Assembly (NCBI RefSeq): GCF_029433115.1
Contig: NZ_JARNTV010000005.1
Span: 62,001-126,000, forward strand
DNA from: Sphingomonas sp. AOB5
Lineage (GTDB): Bacteria; Pseudomonadota; Alphaproteobacteria; Sphingomonadales; Sphingomonadaceae
Direction of reading: 5' to 3'
DNA length: 64,000 bases
The notes beneath the pieces were generated by a model. That model was not told where the DNA came from. It made no database searches and saw only the letters and a list, made by a program, of their open reading frames with translations. A program made the position numbers and the translations under genes. Below, piece by piece: positions 29,356 through 37,465 of the stretch (position 1 is its first letter; every line of letters starts with the position of its first letter).

Positions 29356-29976
29356 ATGGCCGATCATTACGATACCCCCGACGATGGCGATATTGTTTCA
29401 CCCCCGGCCAAGATTCCCGTTCCCGAAGACGTTCAGGAGGCGATCCGCACGCTGATCCGCTGGTCCGGCGACGACCCCGATCGCGAGGGTCTGATCGATA
29501 CCCCGGCGCGTGTCGGCCGTGCGTGGAAGGAATATTGCCAGGGCTACGGAGAAGATCCGCGTCACCACCTGAGCCGCGTGTTCGAGGAAGTCGGCGGCTA
29601 CGGCGACATCGTCCTGCTGAACGGCATCCCGTTCCAGTCGCATTGCGAGCATCACATGGCACCGATCATCGGCAAGGCCTCGATCGCCTATCTGCCCAAG
29701 GATCGCGTGGTCGGCATCTCGAAGCTGGCGCGCGTGCTCCATGCCTATGCCCGCCGCCTTCAGGTGCAGGAACGGCTGACCGCGCAGGTCGCCGATTGCA
29801 TCTGGAACGAACTGAACCCGGTCGGTGTGGCAGTGGTGATCGATGCCACCCATGCCTGCATGACCGCACGCGGCGTGCGCACGCCCGGCGTCGGCATGGT
29901 CACCAGCCGGATGATGGGCGTGTTCCGCGAGGACGAGCGCAGCCGCGAGGAAGTCCTGAAGCTGATGGGCTATTGA
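29356..29976 (+). CDS. folE: GTP cyclohydrolase I
   Basis: First enzyme of tetrahydrofolate (and pterin) synthesis. 206 residues with the zinc and active-site segment IPFQSHCEHHMAPIIGKASI, GISKLARVLHAYARRLQVQE, and CMTARGVRTPG. The ATG at 29356 follows AGGA at five bases. The stop overlaps the next start (TGATG), coupling it to a pteridine-reductase-like SDR. Confidence 0.96.
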   Translation: MADHYDTPDDGDIVSPPAKIPVPEDVQEAIRTLIRWSGDDPDREGLIDTPARVGRAWKEYCQGYGEDPRHHLSRVFEEVGGYGDIVLLNGIPFQSHCEHHMAPIIGKASIAYLPKDRVVGISKLARVLHAYARRLQVQERLTAQVADCIWNELNPVGVAVVIDATHACMTARGVRTPGVGMVTSRMMGVFREDERSREEVLKLMGY

Positions 29977-30746
29977 TGCCGGCGCCGCTCGCGCTCGTTA
30001 CCGGTGGCCACAAGCGGATCGGTGCCGCGATCGCCGCTGCGCTGGCGGCGAAAGGCTATGCCGTGGCGATCCATGGCAGCCGCGACGCGGATCCCAGCCC
30101 CGAGCTGCTGGCGGCGTTCGAGGCGAGCAGCGCCGACTGGCGAGGCTTCACCGCCGACTTCACCGATCCGGCGGCTGCTGCGGCGCTGATGGCCGAAGCA
30201 AGCGCGCATTTCGGCCGCCCGCCCGAACTGCTGGTCAACAACGCCTCGACCTTCGGCGCCGACCGGTTCGACGATGTGACCCATGTGGACCTGATGACCC
30301 ATTATGCGGTCAACTGCGCCGCGCCGGTGCTGCTGAGCCAGGCCTTTGCCGCCAGCGGCAGCCAAGATGACAATTGGAGCGGCCGGTCGATCGTCAACAT
30401 TCTCGACCAGCGCATCGCCCATCCGCATGGCGACCAGTTCGCCTACACCCTCTCCAAGATCGCGCTCGAAGGTGCGACGCGGGCGATGGCGCGGGTGCTG
30501 GCGCCGGGTATTCGCGTGAATGCCGTGGCGCCGGGCCTGACGCTGGCGACGGAAGACTATAGCGATGCCCAGACCGCGCGGCTCGGCGAGCGCATGCCGC
30601 TGGGTTCGCTCTCCACCGCGCAGCAGATCGCGGACGCGGTGCTGTATCTGGCCGGTGCCGAGGGCACGACCGGGCAGACCGTCTATGTCGATGGCGGGGC
30701 GCACATGATCGCGTTCGACCGCGACTTTATGCACATGGATCGCTGA
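29976..30746 (+). CDS. Short-chain dehydrogenase, FolM/PTR1-like pterin reductase
   Basis: 256 residues. The cofactor motif is LVTGGHKRIGAAIA, the TGxxxRIG variant typical of pteridine reductase PTR1 and FolM rather than the usual TGxxxGIG. The catalytic pair is YTLSK, and a VNNAS motif is present. The translational overlap with folE supports a role in reducing dihydromonapterin or dihydrofolate. The SDR call is certain; the pterin substrate is inferred from motif and neighbour. Confidence 0.85.
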   Translation: MPAPLALVTGGHKRIGAAIAAALAAKGYAVAIHGSRDADPSPELLAAFEASSADWRGFTADFTDPAAAAALMAEASAHFGRPPELLVNNASTFGADRFDDVTHVDLMTHYAVNCAAPVLLSQAFAASGSQDDNWSGRSIVNILDQRIAHPHGDQFAYTLSKIALEGATRAMARVLAPGIRVNAVAPGLTLATEDYSDAQTARLGERMPLGSLSTAQQIADAVLYLAGAEGTTGQTVYVDGGAHMIAFDRDFMHMDR

Positions 30747-30752
30747 CCCGGC

Positions 30753-31514
30753 CTATTGCGGGCGGGGCAGCGTCTTGAGCTCGAGCCTGAGTTCGTCCTT
30801 GTGGCGCAACGCGGTGCGGATCAGGGACTCGGTCATCATCGCGATATCCTGAGACCAGAACAGCTTGAGCGCGGGATCGGTCAGGAAATCCTTCTCGGTC
30901 GCGACCGTTAGCCAGATCGACACGACTTCGCGTGACGAGGGCAAAGGCTCGTAGCTGACCTTGTACCCGACCGATTCCGCCCCGCCCAGGCTGAAGCGAA
31001 AGATGCGCTTCAGCCGCTCGACGAACGCCGTCACATCGCCTTCGGGATCGGGATTGCGGACGCGATAGATCACGATCAGCCGCGAGACATTCACCCCGCA
31101 CCAAAGGCGCGCCAGCGGCTGGCCATCGCGATGGAGCAGATAATCATAGCCGAAGATGTCGCAGCGAGTGCCGCGCGTCACCTCGCAGCCGGTCGCACCC
31201 GCATCGTCGGGCGTCACGCGGGACAGCGCTGTCGGCAGAATTTCGTCCAGGAAATGCTCGGCGCGCTTGCGCAGATTGCCGATATTCGCATCAGTCTGCG
31301 ACACGAACAGCACGGTGGCGATCACGAAGGTGGTGATCAGGAACTGCGCGCCGCTGATGCCGATCAGCAGCCAATCGGTATTGCCATGCCCGTTGAAGAA
31401 CCGGAACACGATCGAGATCGACGCGACGATGCCGATGCCCAGCAGGCCGAGGCACAATGCCTTGGCCCAGCCCGGCAGGTGGATGAAATGCTTCGCGTCG
31501 ACGCCGGAGTTCAT
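30753..31514 (-). CDS. Hypothetical protein with two N-terminal membrane segments
   Basis: 253 residues. Hydrophobic segments at about 17-39 and 47-70 are followed by a cytosolic domain containing TDANIGNLRKRAEHFLDEILP, a Cys pair (TGCEVTRGTRCDIFG) and basic/aromatic strands (RLIVIYRVRNPD, YKVSYEPLPSS). No family is recognised. It lies 46 bases downstream of the gene at 31561-32517 in the same orientation and may be co-transcribed with it from the palindrome-bearing promoter at 32543-32561. Confidence 0.65.
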   Translation of the reverse strand: MNSGVDAKHFIHLPGWAKALCLGLLGIGIVASISIVFRFFNGHGNTDWLLIGISGAQFLITTFVIATVLFVSQTDANIGNLRKRAEHFLDEILPTALSRVTPDDAGATGCEVTRGTRCDIFGYDYLLHRDGQPLARLWCGVNVSRLIVIYRVRNPDPEGDVTAFVERLKRIFRFSLGGAESVGYKVSYEPLPSSREVVSIWLTVATEKDFLTDPALKLFWSQDIAMMTESLIRTALRHKDELRLELKTLPRPQ

Positions 31515-31560
31515 GACCGCTCAGAAACATCGAAGCGGGGCGAAACACAATCGCCAATTC

Positions 31561-32517
31561 CTATCCCAGCCGGCGGCGAAGCGCTTCCCCGCTCCCGGTC
31601 ACCCGCACCGTCCGGCTGGCGATCACGCCCACGCCGACATCGCCGCGCAGATGATGGCTGCGCCAGAAGGTCTTGCCCGCGCGCCGCACCAGATGGCCGC
31701 GGACCTGATGCAGCCGCGATGCCGAACGGTCGCCATGGCCCCTGCCCGCGCCACCGCCGCTGCCCACCGCTGCCAGCCTCAGGCTCACTTCGACATGATC
31801 GAGCAGCAGCGCCTTGCCTGCCTTGGCGCGGGCGCGATTGATCTTCTCCAGCCCCTGCCGCGGCTCGGCCACCGAACATTCGAGGCTGAGCAGCAGCAGA
31901 AAGGCGCACAGGATGCCGAAATCGGGCAGCGTCGCGCGCATCATCGTCTGCAAGTCGCCGTGCGTCAGCCCGCCCGAGGCGCGAAAATAATCGGCCCAGC
32001 GCTGGTCGATCCGTCCAAGGCCGTGGCGCAGGATGCGGTGGAGTTCATCGGGATTGGCAACATCGTCGAAATGCACGCCGCATCGCGCCCCGTCGGACGC
32101 GATCTCCTCATCGAAATCGAACAGGAACAGCATCTGCGCCGCCCAGGGATTGCCCTCGGCATCCTGGCTGTAGCTCTGCATCGATCCGCGCCGCCCGGTT
32201 TCGTCGGCTTCGACGAACAGGCCCGCGCGCTGGCTGGACGATCCCGAAGCCTTTGCCACGCAGGGATCGGTCCATTCGATCCACATCGTCTGATGCGGGA
32301 TGCGATAGCAATCGTCGCGCGGCTGGATCGTCTCGGGCCGGTTGCACAGCAGTTCGAGGCAGGTATCGCGGATCGTGTCGTCGAGCACGTAGCGCGCGCT
32401 GCACCGGCGGACCTCCGCCGCGACGTCGGCGGCGCCCGGAACGTGATGAACATTGCCTATGGCGTCGACTACGCCCGGTTCCGGCCGGCTCTGCGCAACG
32501 CGGTCATACAGATACAT
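31561..32517 (-). CDS. Hypothetical protein under the shared palindrome
   Basis: 318 residues from the ATG at 32517, which has GGAGG nine bases upstream. An upstream TTG would run through the palindrome and is rejected. Four or five Cys lie in the first 100 residues (RRCSARYVL, RDTCLELLCN, DDCYRIP). There is an acidic central stretch (LFVEADETGRRG, LFDFDEEIASD) and one hydrophobic segment (ILCAFLLLLSLECSV, about 205-219) followed by a basic, Gly/Arg-rich tail. No family is recognised. Synteny with padR, LytTR genes and the common operator suggests it belongs to that regulon. Confidence 0.6.
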   Translation of the reverse strand: MYLYDRVAQSRPEPGVVDAIGNVHHVPGAADVAAEVRRCSARYVLDDTIRDTCLELLCNRPETIQPRDDCYRIPHQTMWIEWTDPCVAKASGSSSQRAGLFVEADETGRRGSMQSYSQDAEGNPWAAQMLFLFDFDEEIASDGARCGVHFDDVANPDELHRILRHGLGRIDQRWADYFRASGGLTHGDLQTMMRATLPDFGILCAFLLLLSLECSVAEPRQGLEKINRARAKAGKALLLDHVEVSLRLAAVGSGGGAGRGHGDRSASRLHQVRGHLVRRAGKTFWRSHHLRGDVGVGVIASRTVRVTGSGEALRRRLG

Positions 32518-32542
32518 ACGCAAAATCCTCCGCACACGGATA

Positions 32543-32561
32543 ATATTGCGTTTCGTACTAT
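32543..32561. promoter_or_regulatory. Palindromic operator candidate, site A
   Basis: ATATTGCGTTTCGTACTAT, an imperfect dyad centred on 32552, 25 bases upstream of the gene starting at 32517 and beyond the padR stop. It is the best match to the family shared with sites at 33232, 35094, 41352 and 41792. The AT-rich flanks stand out in this GC-rich DNA. Confidence 0.6.
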
Positions 32562-32628
32562 AATCGACCGGCAATGGGAGGGTTATGGCGCGAACTGGAG
32601 CGCGCGCGGGACGAAGCGGTGGACGGGG

Positions 32629-33210
32629 TCAGCTTTGCGAGATTTCCAGCATCACGTCGTTCAGCCAGCGATGCCGCGCCTTGATGCCCACGACCGCGCC
32701 TGCCGTGGCAAGCTCGACATTCAGCCCCTCATGGGCACGCGCGAAATTCTCGATCTGCTCGAGCTTGTCCTCCAGCGCGCGGCTGGCCTCGAGCAGGAAG
32801 CGCATCTGCTCGGCCTTGGAAAGAAGGGCGAAGAACAGGATCTTGCTGCGCAGCGGATCATGGGGGAGCAGATCGGCATCGGAGACGCGGCCGACCCAGC
32901 GCGCGGCGGCCGCACGGCCGCTGCGGGTGGCGGAAAGCACCTCGGCACGGCGCGGCGAATCCTTGACCGGCGTCGCCTCGACCAGCCCGCGATCGCGCAG
33001 CCGCTTGACGATGGGATAGATGGCGCCGGTGCTGCCCGAGAGCGAACTGACCGGCGAGCGCGCCAGCGCCTTCATCACGTCATAAGCGGAAATCGGCTGG
33101 TGCACCGCGATCTGCGCCAGCACATGCGCCTCGAGTTCGGTCAGCGCCGCAGCGCCTTCGGTCTCGGATACGGCCTCCGGCTCGCTGTGCGTCGCGGTAT
33201 CACTCTTCAT
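32629..33210 (-). CDS. PadR-family transcriptional regulator
   Basis: 193 residues. The winged helix-turn-helix at about 25-95 has the PadR hallmarks: LTELEAHVLAQIAVHQPISAYDVMKAL, then SGSTGAIYPIVKRLRDRGLVEA, then a wing. A C-terminal helical dimerisation region follows (ILFFALLSKAEQMRFLLEAS). PadR proteins are usually dimeric repressors released by a small ligand. The ribosome site AAGGGGG precedes the ATG at 33210, and a palindrome of the shared family lies 22 bases upstream, consistent with autorepression. It is the prime candidate for reading all five sites. Confidence 0.88.
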   Translation of the reverse strand: MKSDTATHSEPEAVSETEGAAALTELEAHVLAQIAVHQPISAYDVMKALARSPVSSLSGSTGAIYPIVKRLRDRGLVEATPVKDSPRRAEVLSATRSGRAAAARWVGRVSDADLLPHDPLRSKILFFALLSKAEQMRFLLEASRALEDKLEQIENFARAHEGLNVELATAGAVVGIKARHRWLNDVMLEISQS

Positions 33211-33231
33211 TCAGCTAGCCCCCTTGCTGAA

Positions 33232-33250
33232 ATACTGTAATTCGCACGAT
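33232..33250. promoter_or_regulatory. Palindromic operator candidate, site E (padR promoter)
   Basis: ATACTGTAATTCGCACGAT matches site A at 13 of 19 positions by my count, keeping the ATA/TG on one side and CG.AC.AT on the other. It lies 22 bases upstream of the padR ATG, between padR and the response regulator stop. Confidence 0.45.
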
Positions 33251-33255
33251 AGCCG

Positions 33256-33960
33256 CTATCCCTGCAAGGCGGTTTCGACATCGCGGCGGAATGAGCGGGA
33301 AACGCGCATCGTCTCGCCCGATCGCAGCGTCAGTTCGCCATCGCCATGCCGGTCGCGCGAGAGCCGCTCGATCCAGCGCACCGCGACGATCGCCGAGCGG
33401 CTGACCGCGACGAAGCCGTGCCCCGCCAGCCGCTCCTGCATCTGCTTCAGGGTCGAGCGGACCATGTATCCGGCATGCTGGGTGAGGATGCGGACATAAT
33501 TGCCCTCGGCCAGCACCGCCATCACGTCCTGCGGCAACAGCGTCACCAGATCGCCGGCATCGCGCGCCGCGACCCAACTGATCGCGGGCGCCGCGGGACG
33601 GCCCAGCAATTGCGCGCGGCGGCAGGCCTGGCGCAGCCGCTCGAGCGTGTAGGGCTTCACCACATAGTCGGCGACGTCGAGATCGAGCGCCTCGACCGCG
33701 AAATCGATATGCGCGGTCACCAGCACCACTGCCGGGCGCGCATCGGGCGGGCTGGCGCGCAGCATGTCGAGGCCGCTGCCGCCGGGCATGTTGATGTCAA
33801 CGAAGGCGATATCCGGCTTGGTCGCGTTGAGCAGCGCCAGCGCCGAATTGCCGTCCGACGCCTCGCCTACGATGGTCAGCCCGCCAATCTCCGCCAGCAT
33901 CCGCGCCAGCCGCTCGCGCGCGGGCGGTTCGTCGTCGACGATGATGACGCGTGCGCTCAT
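33256..33960 (-). CDS. LytTR-family response regulator
   Basis: 234 residues. The receiver domain at 1-120 has acidic residues VDDEPPARE, phospho-acceptor FVDINMPGGSGLDML, VTAH and the switch Lys in YVVKPYTLERL. The LytTR DNA-binding domain at about 135-233 contains VMAVLAEGNYVRILTQ, STLKQMQERL, FVAVSRSAIVAVRWIERL and LRSGETMRVSRSFR. The ATG overlaps the kinase stop (ATGA), so the two form one two-component system. LytTR domains bind direct repeats, so the dyad sites here are less likely to be its targets. Confidence 0.93.
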   Translation of the reverse strand: MSARVIIVDDEPPARERLARMLAEIGGLTIVGEASDGNSALALLNATKPDIAFVDINMPGGSGLDMLRASPPDARPAVVLVTAHIDFAVEALDLDVADYVVKPYTLERLRQACRRAQLLGRPAAPAISWVAARDAGDLVTLLPQDVMAVLAEGNYVRILTQHAGYMVRSTLKQMQERLAGHGFVAVSRSAIVAVRWIERLSRDRHGDGELTLRSGETMRVSRSFRRDVETALQG

Positions 33961-35060
33961 GCGGCCTTTGCCGGCAGATTGAGTTCGGCGACCGTCCAGC
34001 CATCCATGACGCGCAGGCTAAGCCTGGCCGCATCGCCGAACAACAGGCCTAGCCGGGTCCGCAGATTGTCGAGCGCGATCCCGGCACCGCGGCTATCGCT
34101 GCGGGCGATCGATCCACCACTGTCGCGCACGCGGATACGGACGCCGCCGGGCACGGCATGGGCTTCGACGAAGATCGTGAACGGTCCGCCGCTGCGTTCG
34201 AGGCCGTGGCGCACCGCATTCTCGAACAGGGTCTGCACCGCAAAGGGCGGCACCTGCACCGTGCCGGGCGGCAGCACGATATCCCAACGCACCTCCAGCC
34301 GGTCGCTGAAGCGCGCCTGCTCGATCGCGGCATGGGCGCGAACGATGTCCAGCTCGCCTTCCAGGTCGACCAGATGCCCGTCGAGCCGCTCGGTGCTTTC
34401 CAGCAGCGCGGCGAGATCGGTCAGCACCGCCTTGGCGCGCTTGGGCCGGTTGGCCAGCTCGCTGAGCGCCATGTTGAGCGCGTTGAGCACGAAATGCGGG
34501 CGAAGCTGGCGCCGCAGCGCCTCCAGCAGCGCGGTCGAACGGCGGCTGTCCACCCGGTCGCGCCAGGTGCGCGATGCCACCGCGCGAGCATGGTTGCGCC
34601 AGATCGAAGCGGTGGCGACGATCACCGCATAGATCACCAGATCGGTATCGATCAGCACCACCAGCTGGGTGATCTTGGGCGGCGGCCAGCGCACGCCGAG
34701 CATCAGCGGCGCGATATCCAGCCAGGCGCGAAGGTTGAGCAGGGTCCAGTAGATCGCCGCGTGCAGCAGCCAGATGCACAGCGCGACGCCAAGATGGATC
34801 AGCAGCCGCCGCACCACATGCGGCGTGACGACCGGCCAGCGCCGCGCGGCAATCCACACCAAAGGCGCCAACGGCGTCCAGCTCCAGAACAGCAGCAGCA
34901 GCCGCGTGACGATCTCGATCCGCGGATGCGGGACCGAATAGGCCCAGACCGCCATCAGCGCATTGGTCATATACAGCCCGGCGGCGAAGGTGCCGAAGGC
35001 GAACGCGACCAGCGCGATCCGCCATGGCGACGGCTCGACCATCCGCGGTTCAGTCGTCAC
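33957..35060 (-). CDS. LytS-type membrane sensor histidine kinase
   Basis: 367 residues with four or so membrane segments in the first 165. The phospho-acceptor motif is LRRQLRPHFVLNALNMALSE, the N box LFENAVRHGLERSG, and the ATP-lid glycines are RDSGGSI and GAGIALDNLRTRLGLLFG. Start codon GTG at 35060; an ATG six codons later is possible. It phosphorylates the LytTR regulator encoded next. The divergent gene at 35151 encodes a similar membrane domain without a catalytic module. A dyad of the shared family sits 34 bases upstream. Confidence 0.9.
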   Translation of the reverse strand: MTTEPRMVEPSPWRIALVAFAFGTFAAGLYMTNALMAVWAYSVPHPRIEIVTRLLLLFWSWTPLAPLVWIAARRWPVVTPHVVRRLLIHLGVALCIWLLHAAIYWTLLNLRAWLDIAPLMLGVRWPPPKITQLVVLIDTDLVIYAVIVATASIWRNHARAVASRTWRDRVDSRRSTALLEALRRQLRPHFVLNALNMALSELANRPKRAKAVLTDLAALLESTERLDGHLVDLEGELDIVRAHAAIEQARFSDRLEVRWDIVLPPGTVQVPPFAVQTLFENAVRHGLERSGGPFTIFVEAHAVPGGVRIRVRDSGGSIARSDSRGAGIALDNLRTRLGLLFGDAARLSLRVMDGWTVAELNLPAKAA

Positions 35061-35093
35061 GGAAACGGGTCCGATATTCAGGGGCTGGCGTCG

Positions 35094-35112
35094 GCATTGC
35101 TAATCGTAGTAT
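35094..35112. promoter_or_regulatory. Palindromic operator candidate, site D (between divergent sensor genes)
   Basis: GCATTGCTAATCGTAGTAT keeps ATTGC, TCGTA and TAT of site A (13 of 19 by my count). It lies 34 bases before the kinase start and 38 before the divergent membrane-protein start, so one bound dimer could control both. Confidence 0.45.
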
Positions 35113-35150
35113 GTCTTAGAGCGGTTCGGGGTGCAAGCGAGCGAGTGGGC

Positions 35151-35849
35151 ATGCGGCGCTGGGTACGTATCATTCTGGGGACGGCGACGGCGATCGTCAC
35201 GATCTCGACGCTGATCACGCTGCAGCAATGGATCATCGTGCCCAATATGGGCTGGCGCAGCGCCTATGTCGTGATGCTGGACGGGTTGATCGACTGGACG
35301 GTGTGGGCGCTGCTGACGCCGCTGATCATCTGGGTCGCGCGCCGTGCGCCGATGTTCCGCAAGGGGCGGCCGCAGCCCGCGATCCTGCTCCATGCATTGC
35401 TGGGCACCGCGGCGACGGCGATCTGGACCATCCCGATTGCCTATATCACCATGTTGTTCGCCCGGTTCGGCTTCGACGGGATGCAGCCCATCCCCTATTC
35501 CAGCGCCTATCTCTACGAGCTTCAGGGACGCAGCTTCTATTATTCGCTGTTCTACTGGCTGGTGGTCGGCATCGTCACAGCGCGGCAGCTGGCGACCGAT
35601 GCGCAGGAAGCCGCAGGCGAAGCGGCGCGGCTGGAAAGCGAGGCGCTGGCCGCCGACCTGCAGGCCGCGCGGGTGCATTACGACCCGCGCGGGCTGGCGC
35701 ACGAGTTGCGCGAAGCCGCCGCGCTGGCCGAGGCCGATCCGGTGCGTGCGGAGGAACATATCCTGGAAACCGCAGGAGAATTGCAGCGCAGCCTGGCACT
35801 CACCTCATCGTTGGTCGCACAGCGCCCGGTGCACGCGGTCTCGGGCTGA
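35151..35849 (+). CDS. Kinase-like membrane sensor lacking the ATPase domain
   Basis: 232 residues. Four membrane segments (about 4-25, 38-60, 73-98, 125-142) match the layout of the divergent LytS-type kinase. The helical region after them reads LQAARVHYDPRGLAHELREA and aligns with the dimerisation helix of that kinase. It keeps one His but loses the conserved PHF.LN motif, and the protein ends about 40 residues later with no N, G1 or G2 boxes. I see no frameshift or ATPase-coding sequence downstream. It could be a ligand-binding partner or competitor for the full kinase, or a decaying paralogue. Confidence 0.65.
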   Translation: MRRWVRIILGTATAIVTISTLITLQQWIIVPNMGWRSAYVVMLDGLIDWTVWALLTPLIIWVARRAPMFRKGRPQPAILLHALLGTAATAIWTIPIAYITMLFARFGFDGMQPIPYSSAYLYELQGRSFYYSLFYWLVVGIVTARQLATDAQEAAGEAARLESEALAADLQAARVHYDPRGLAHELREAAALAEADPVRAEEHILETAGELQRSLALTSSLVAQRPVHAVSG

Positions 35850-35950
35850 TCCGCTCCGTTTCGTCCCCGACATCACCGTCCGGTCACTTCACCCTTGAGC
35901 CGCGCCGCGCGCGAGGGTCCACTCCCCTTACTCTGTGGGAGGAGGGTGTA

Positions 35951-36463
35951 ATGGCGCGTTTCGAACAATTCGAACAAGGCAGTCCGGACGTCGCGGAAAT
36001 CACCGGCATGCCGGTCGATTTCGCCGAGCACACGCCCGATCGCCGGCCCGAAGCCATCGACGCCCCCGCCCTGCCCCCTCGCGTAATGGCGGCACTCATG
36101 GCTCATCGTCTCGAATTCGAAATCGACGTTTGCGACCTGTTCGACGCACAGCTCCGCGGCAAGGCACCGCCGCTGATCGACGCCCGGATCGGCCGCGCCT
36201 ATCGCACCGCGCACATCGCCGGCGCGGTGAACATGGATCCGGAGAATGTGTCGCGCAGCGCGCTGCAGGCACTGCCCCGCGCGCCGTACATCGCGGTCTA
36301 TGGCAGCGATGCGCAGCGGCTGGACGCGGTGCGCGTGTCTCACGCCATCGCCGAGCTGGGCTTTGCGGTGAAGATCGTGAATGGCGGGTTCGCCGCCTGG
36401 ACCGAACAGGGCTTCCCGGTCGCCCAGACCAGCGCCCCGACCCACCGGATCGCGGCGCTCTAA
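35951..36463 (+). CDS. Rhodanese-fold protein without the catalytic cysteine
   Basis: 170 residues with a GGAGG ribosome site five bases before the ATG. The C-terminal rhodanese domain has LIDARIGRAYRTAHIAGAVNM and VNGGFAAWTEQGFPV. The active-site loop that normally reads Y-C-x-x-G reads AVYGSDAQRLDAV, so the persulfide-forming Cys is Gly. Such inactive rhodanese domains usually act as protein-interaction or regulatory modules. The first 60 residues have no match I recognise. Confidence 0.8.
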   Translation: MARFEQFEQGSPDVAEITGMPVDFAEHTPDRRPEAIDAPALPPRVMAALMAHRLEFEIDVCDLFDAQLRGKAPPLIDARIGRAYRTAHIAGAVNMDPENVSRSALQALPRAPYIAVYGSDAQRLDAVRVSHAIAELGFAVKIVNGGFAAWTEQGFPVAQTSAPTHRIAAL

Positions 36464-36466
36464 ATC

Positions 36467-36590
36467 AATCCTCCCCCGCCAGGGGGAGGTGTCAGCGCAG
36501 CTGACGGAGGGGGAGGATTCCAGAACGGAGGTTAGGGAGTCCTCCCCCTCCGTCGCCTTCGGCGCCACCTCCCCCTGGCGGGGGAGGATT
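36467..36590. repeat. Dispersed palindromic repeat element, copy 1
   Basis: Perfect 25-bp terminal inverted repeats (36467-36491 and 36566-36590, beginning AATCCTCCCCC) enclose a second pair of complementary segments (GGAGGGGGAGGA and TCCTCCCCCTCC). The whole 124 bp can fold into one long hairpin. A related element lies at 41889-42013. There is no coding potential, and the size and structure are those of a MITE or REP doublet. Its right end touches the araC-like stop codon. Confidence 0.75.
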
Positions 36591-37368
36591 AAGTTGACTG
36601 CCGGGCCCGCCGCCACGCCGCTGGTGTGGTCATCGTCATCAGCTTGAATGCCGAGCTGAAGTGCGACTGGGCGGCATAGCCGCATTCCAGCGCGATCTGG
36701 GCGATCCCCTGATCGGTTTCGGCGAGCAGCAGCTTGGCCCGCTCGATCCGCCGCCGCCGGAAATAGCGATAGGGTGGCTCGCCCAGCGAGCGGCGGAAGG
36801 CACGCGAGAAATGCGGGGTGCTCAGCCCCACCAATCCGGCCAGTTCGTCCAGTGCGATGTCGCGGTGCAGGTTGCGTTCGATATGATCAATGCAGGCACG
36901 CAGCCGGTGACCGCTCAGCCCGCCCTGAAGCGGCTGATCGCTGTCGATCCGCACATGCCGACCGGCCAGCCGGATCGCGACAATCTCGGCCAAGCGGCGC
37001 GCATAATCCGGGCAATGCGCACGCTCGATACATTCGCGCCGCAATGCCTCGGCCATCAGCCAGGCGACCTCGTCTCCCGCGTCGCAAAAGCCGAGGAAGC
37101 TCAGTTGCGGATGCCATTCGAGGCCTGCGGCTTCGAGCAGGAAGGCCGTGTCGAGCGACACCAGCAGCACCTCATCGCCATCCAGTGATGGCAGCGGACC
37201 CGGTCCGGCCGCGAGCATCCGCCGGTCGCCAATGAAGATGGCAGCGAACGCATCGCCGGGCCGCTCCGGCAGGCCCGCAAGCGCATCCCCGGCGCACAGC
37301 ACCGCTTCGCCGCCGGACCATCTGAGCGTGCGGATCCCGGAGATCACAAGCGGATCGTGCATCGTCAT
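36589..37368 (-). CDS. AraC-family transcriptional regulator
   Basis: 259 residues. The C-terminal double helix-turn-helix at about 155-255 (HIERNLHRDIALDELAGLVGL, HFSRAFRRSLGEPPYRYF, and IAQIALECGYAAQSHFSSAFK) is the AraC/XylS signature. The N-terminal 145 residues form an uncharacterised effector domain. The stop codon TAA uses bases of the palindromic repeat. The regulated genes are not evident; the 37,369-37,465 gap has no close candidate. Confidence 0.9.
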   Translation of the reverse strand: MTMHDPLVISGIRTLRWSGGEAVLCAGDALAGLPERPGDAFAAIFIGDRRMLAAGPGPLPSLDGDEVLLVSLDTAFLLEAAGLEWHPQLSFLGFCDAGDEVAWLMAEALRRECIERAHCPDYARRLAEIVAIRLAGRHVRIDSDQPLQGGLSGHRLRACIDHIERNLHRDIALDELAGLVGLSTPHFSRAFRRSLGEPPYRYFRRRRIERAKLLLAETDQGIAQIALECGYAAQSHFSSAFKLMTMTTPAAWRRARQST

Positions 37369-37465
37369 CGCCGCGAGATTGCGCGGGTCTACCCGGCTCC
37401 GCCATCGCCCGTTCGACGAACGGCGGCTGATGGCGACGAGCGTTGGCCTCTCCCGGGCTGCTATT

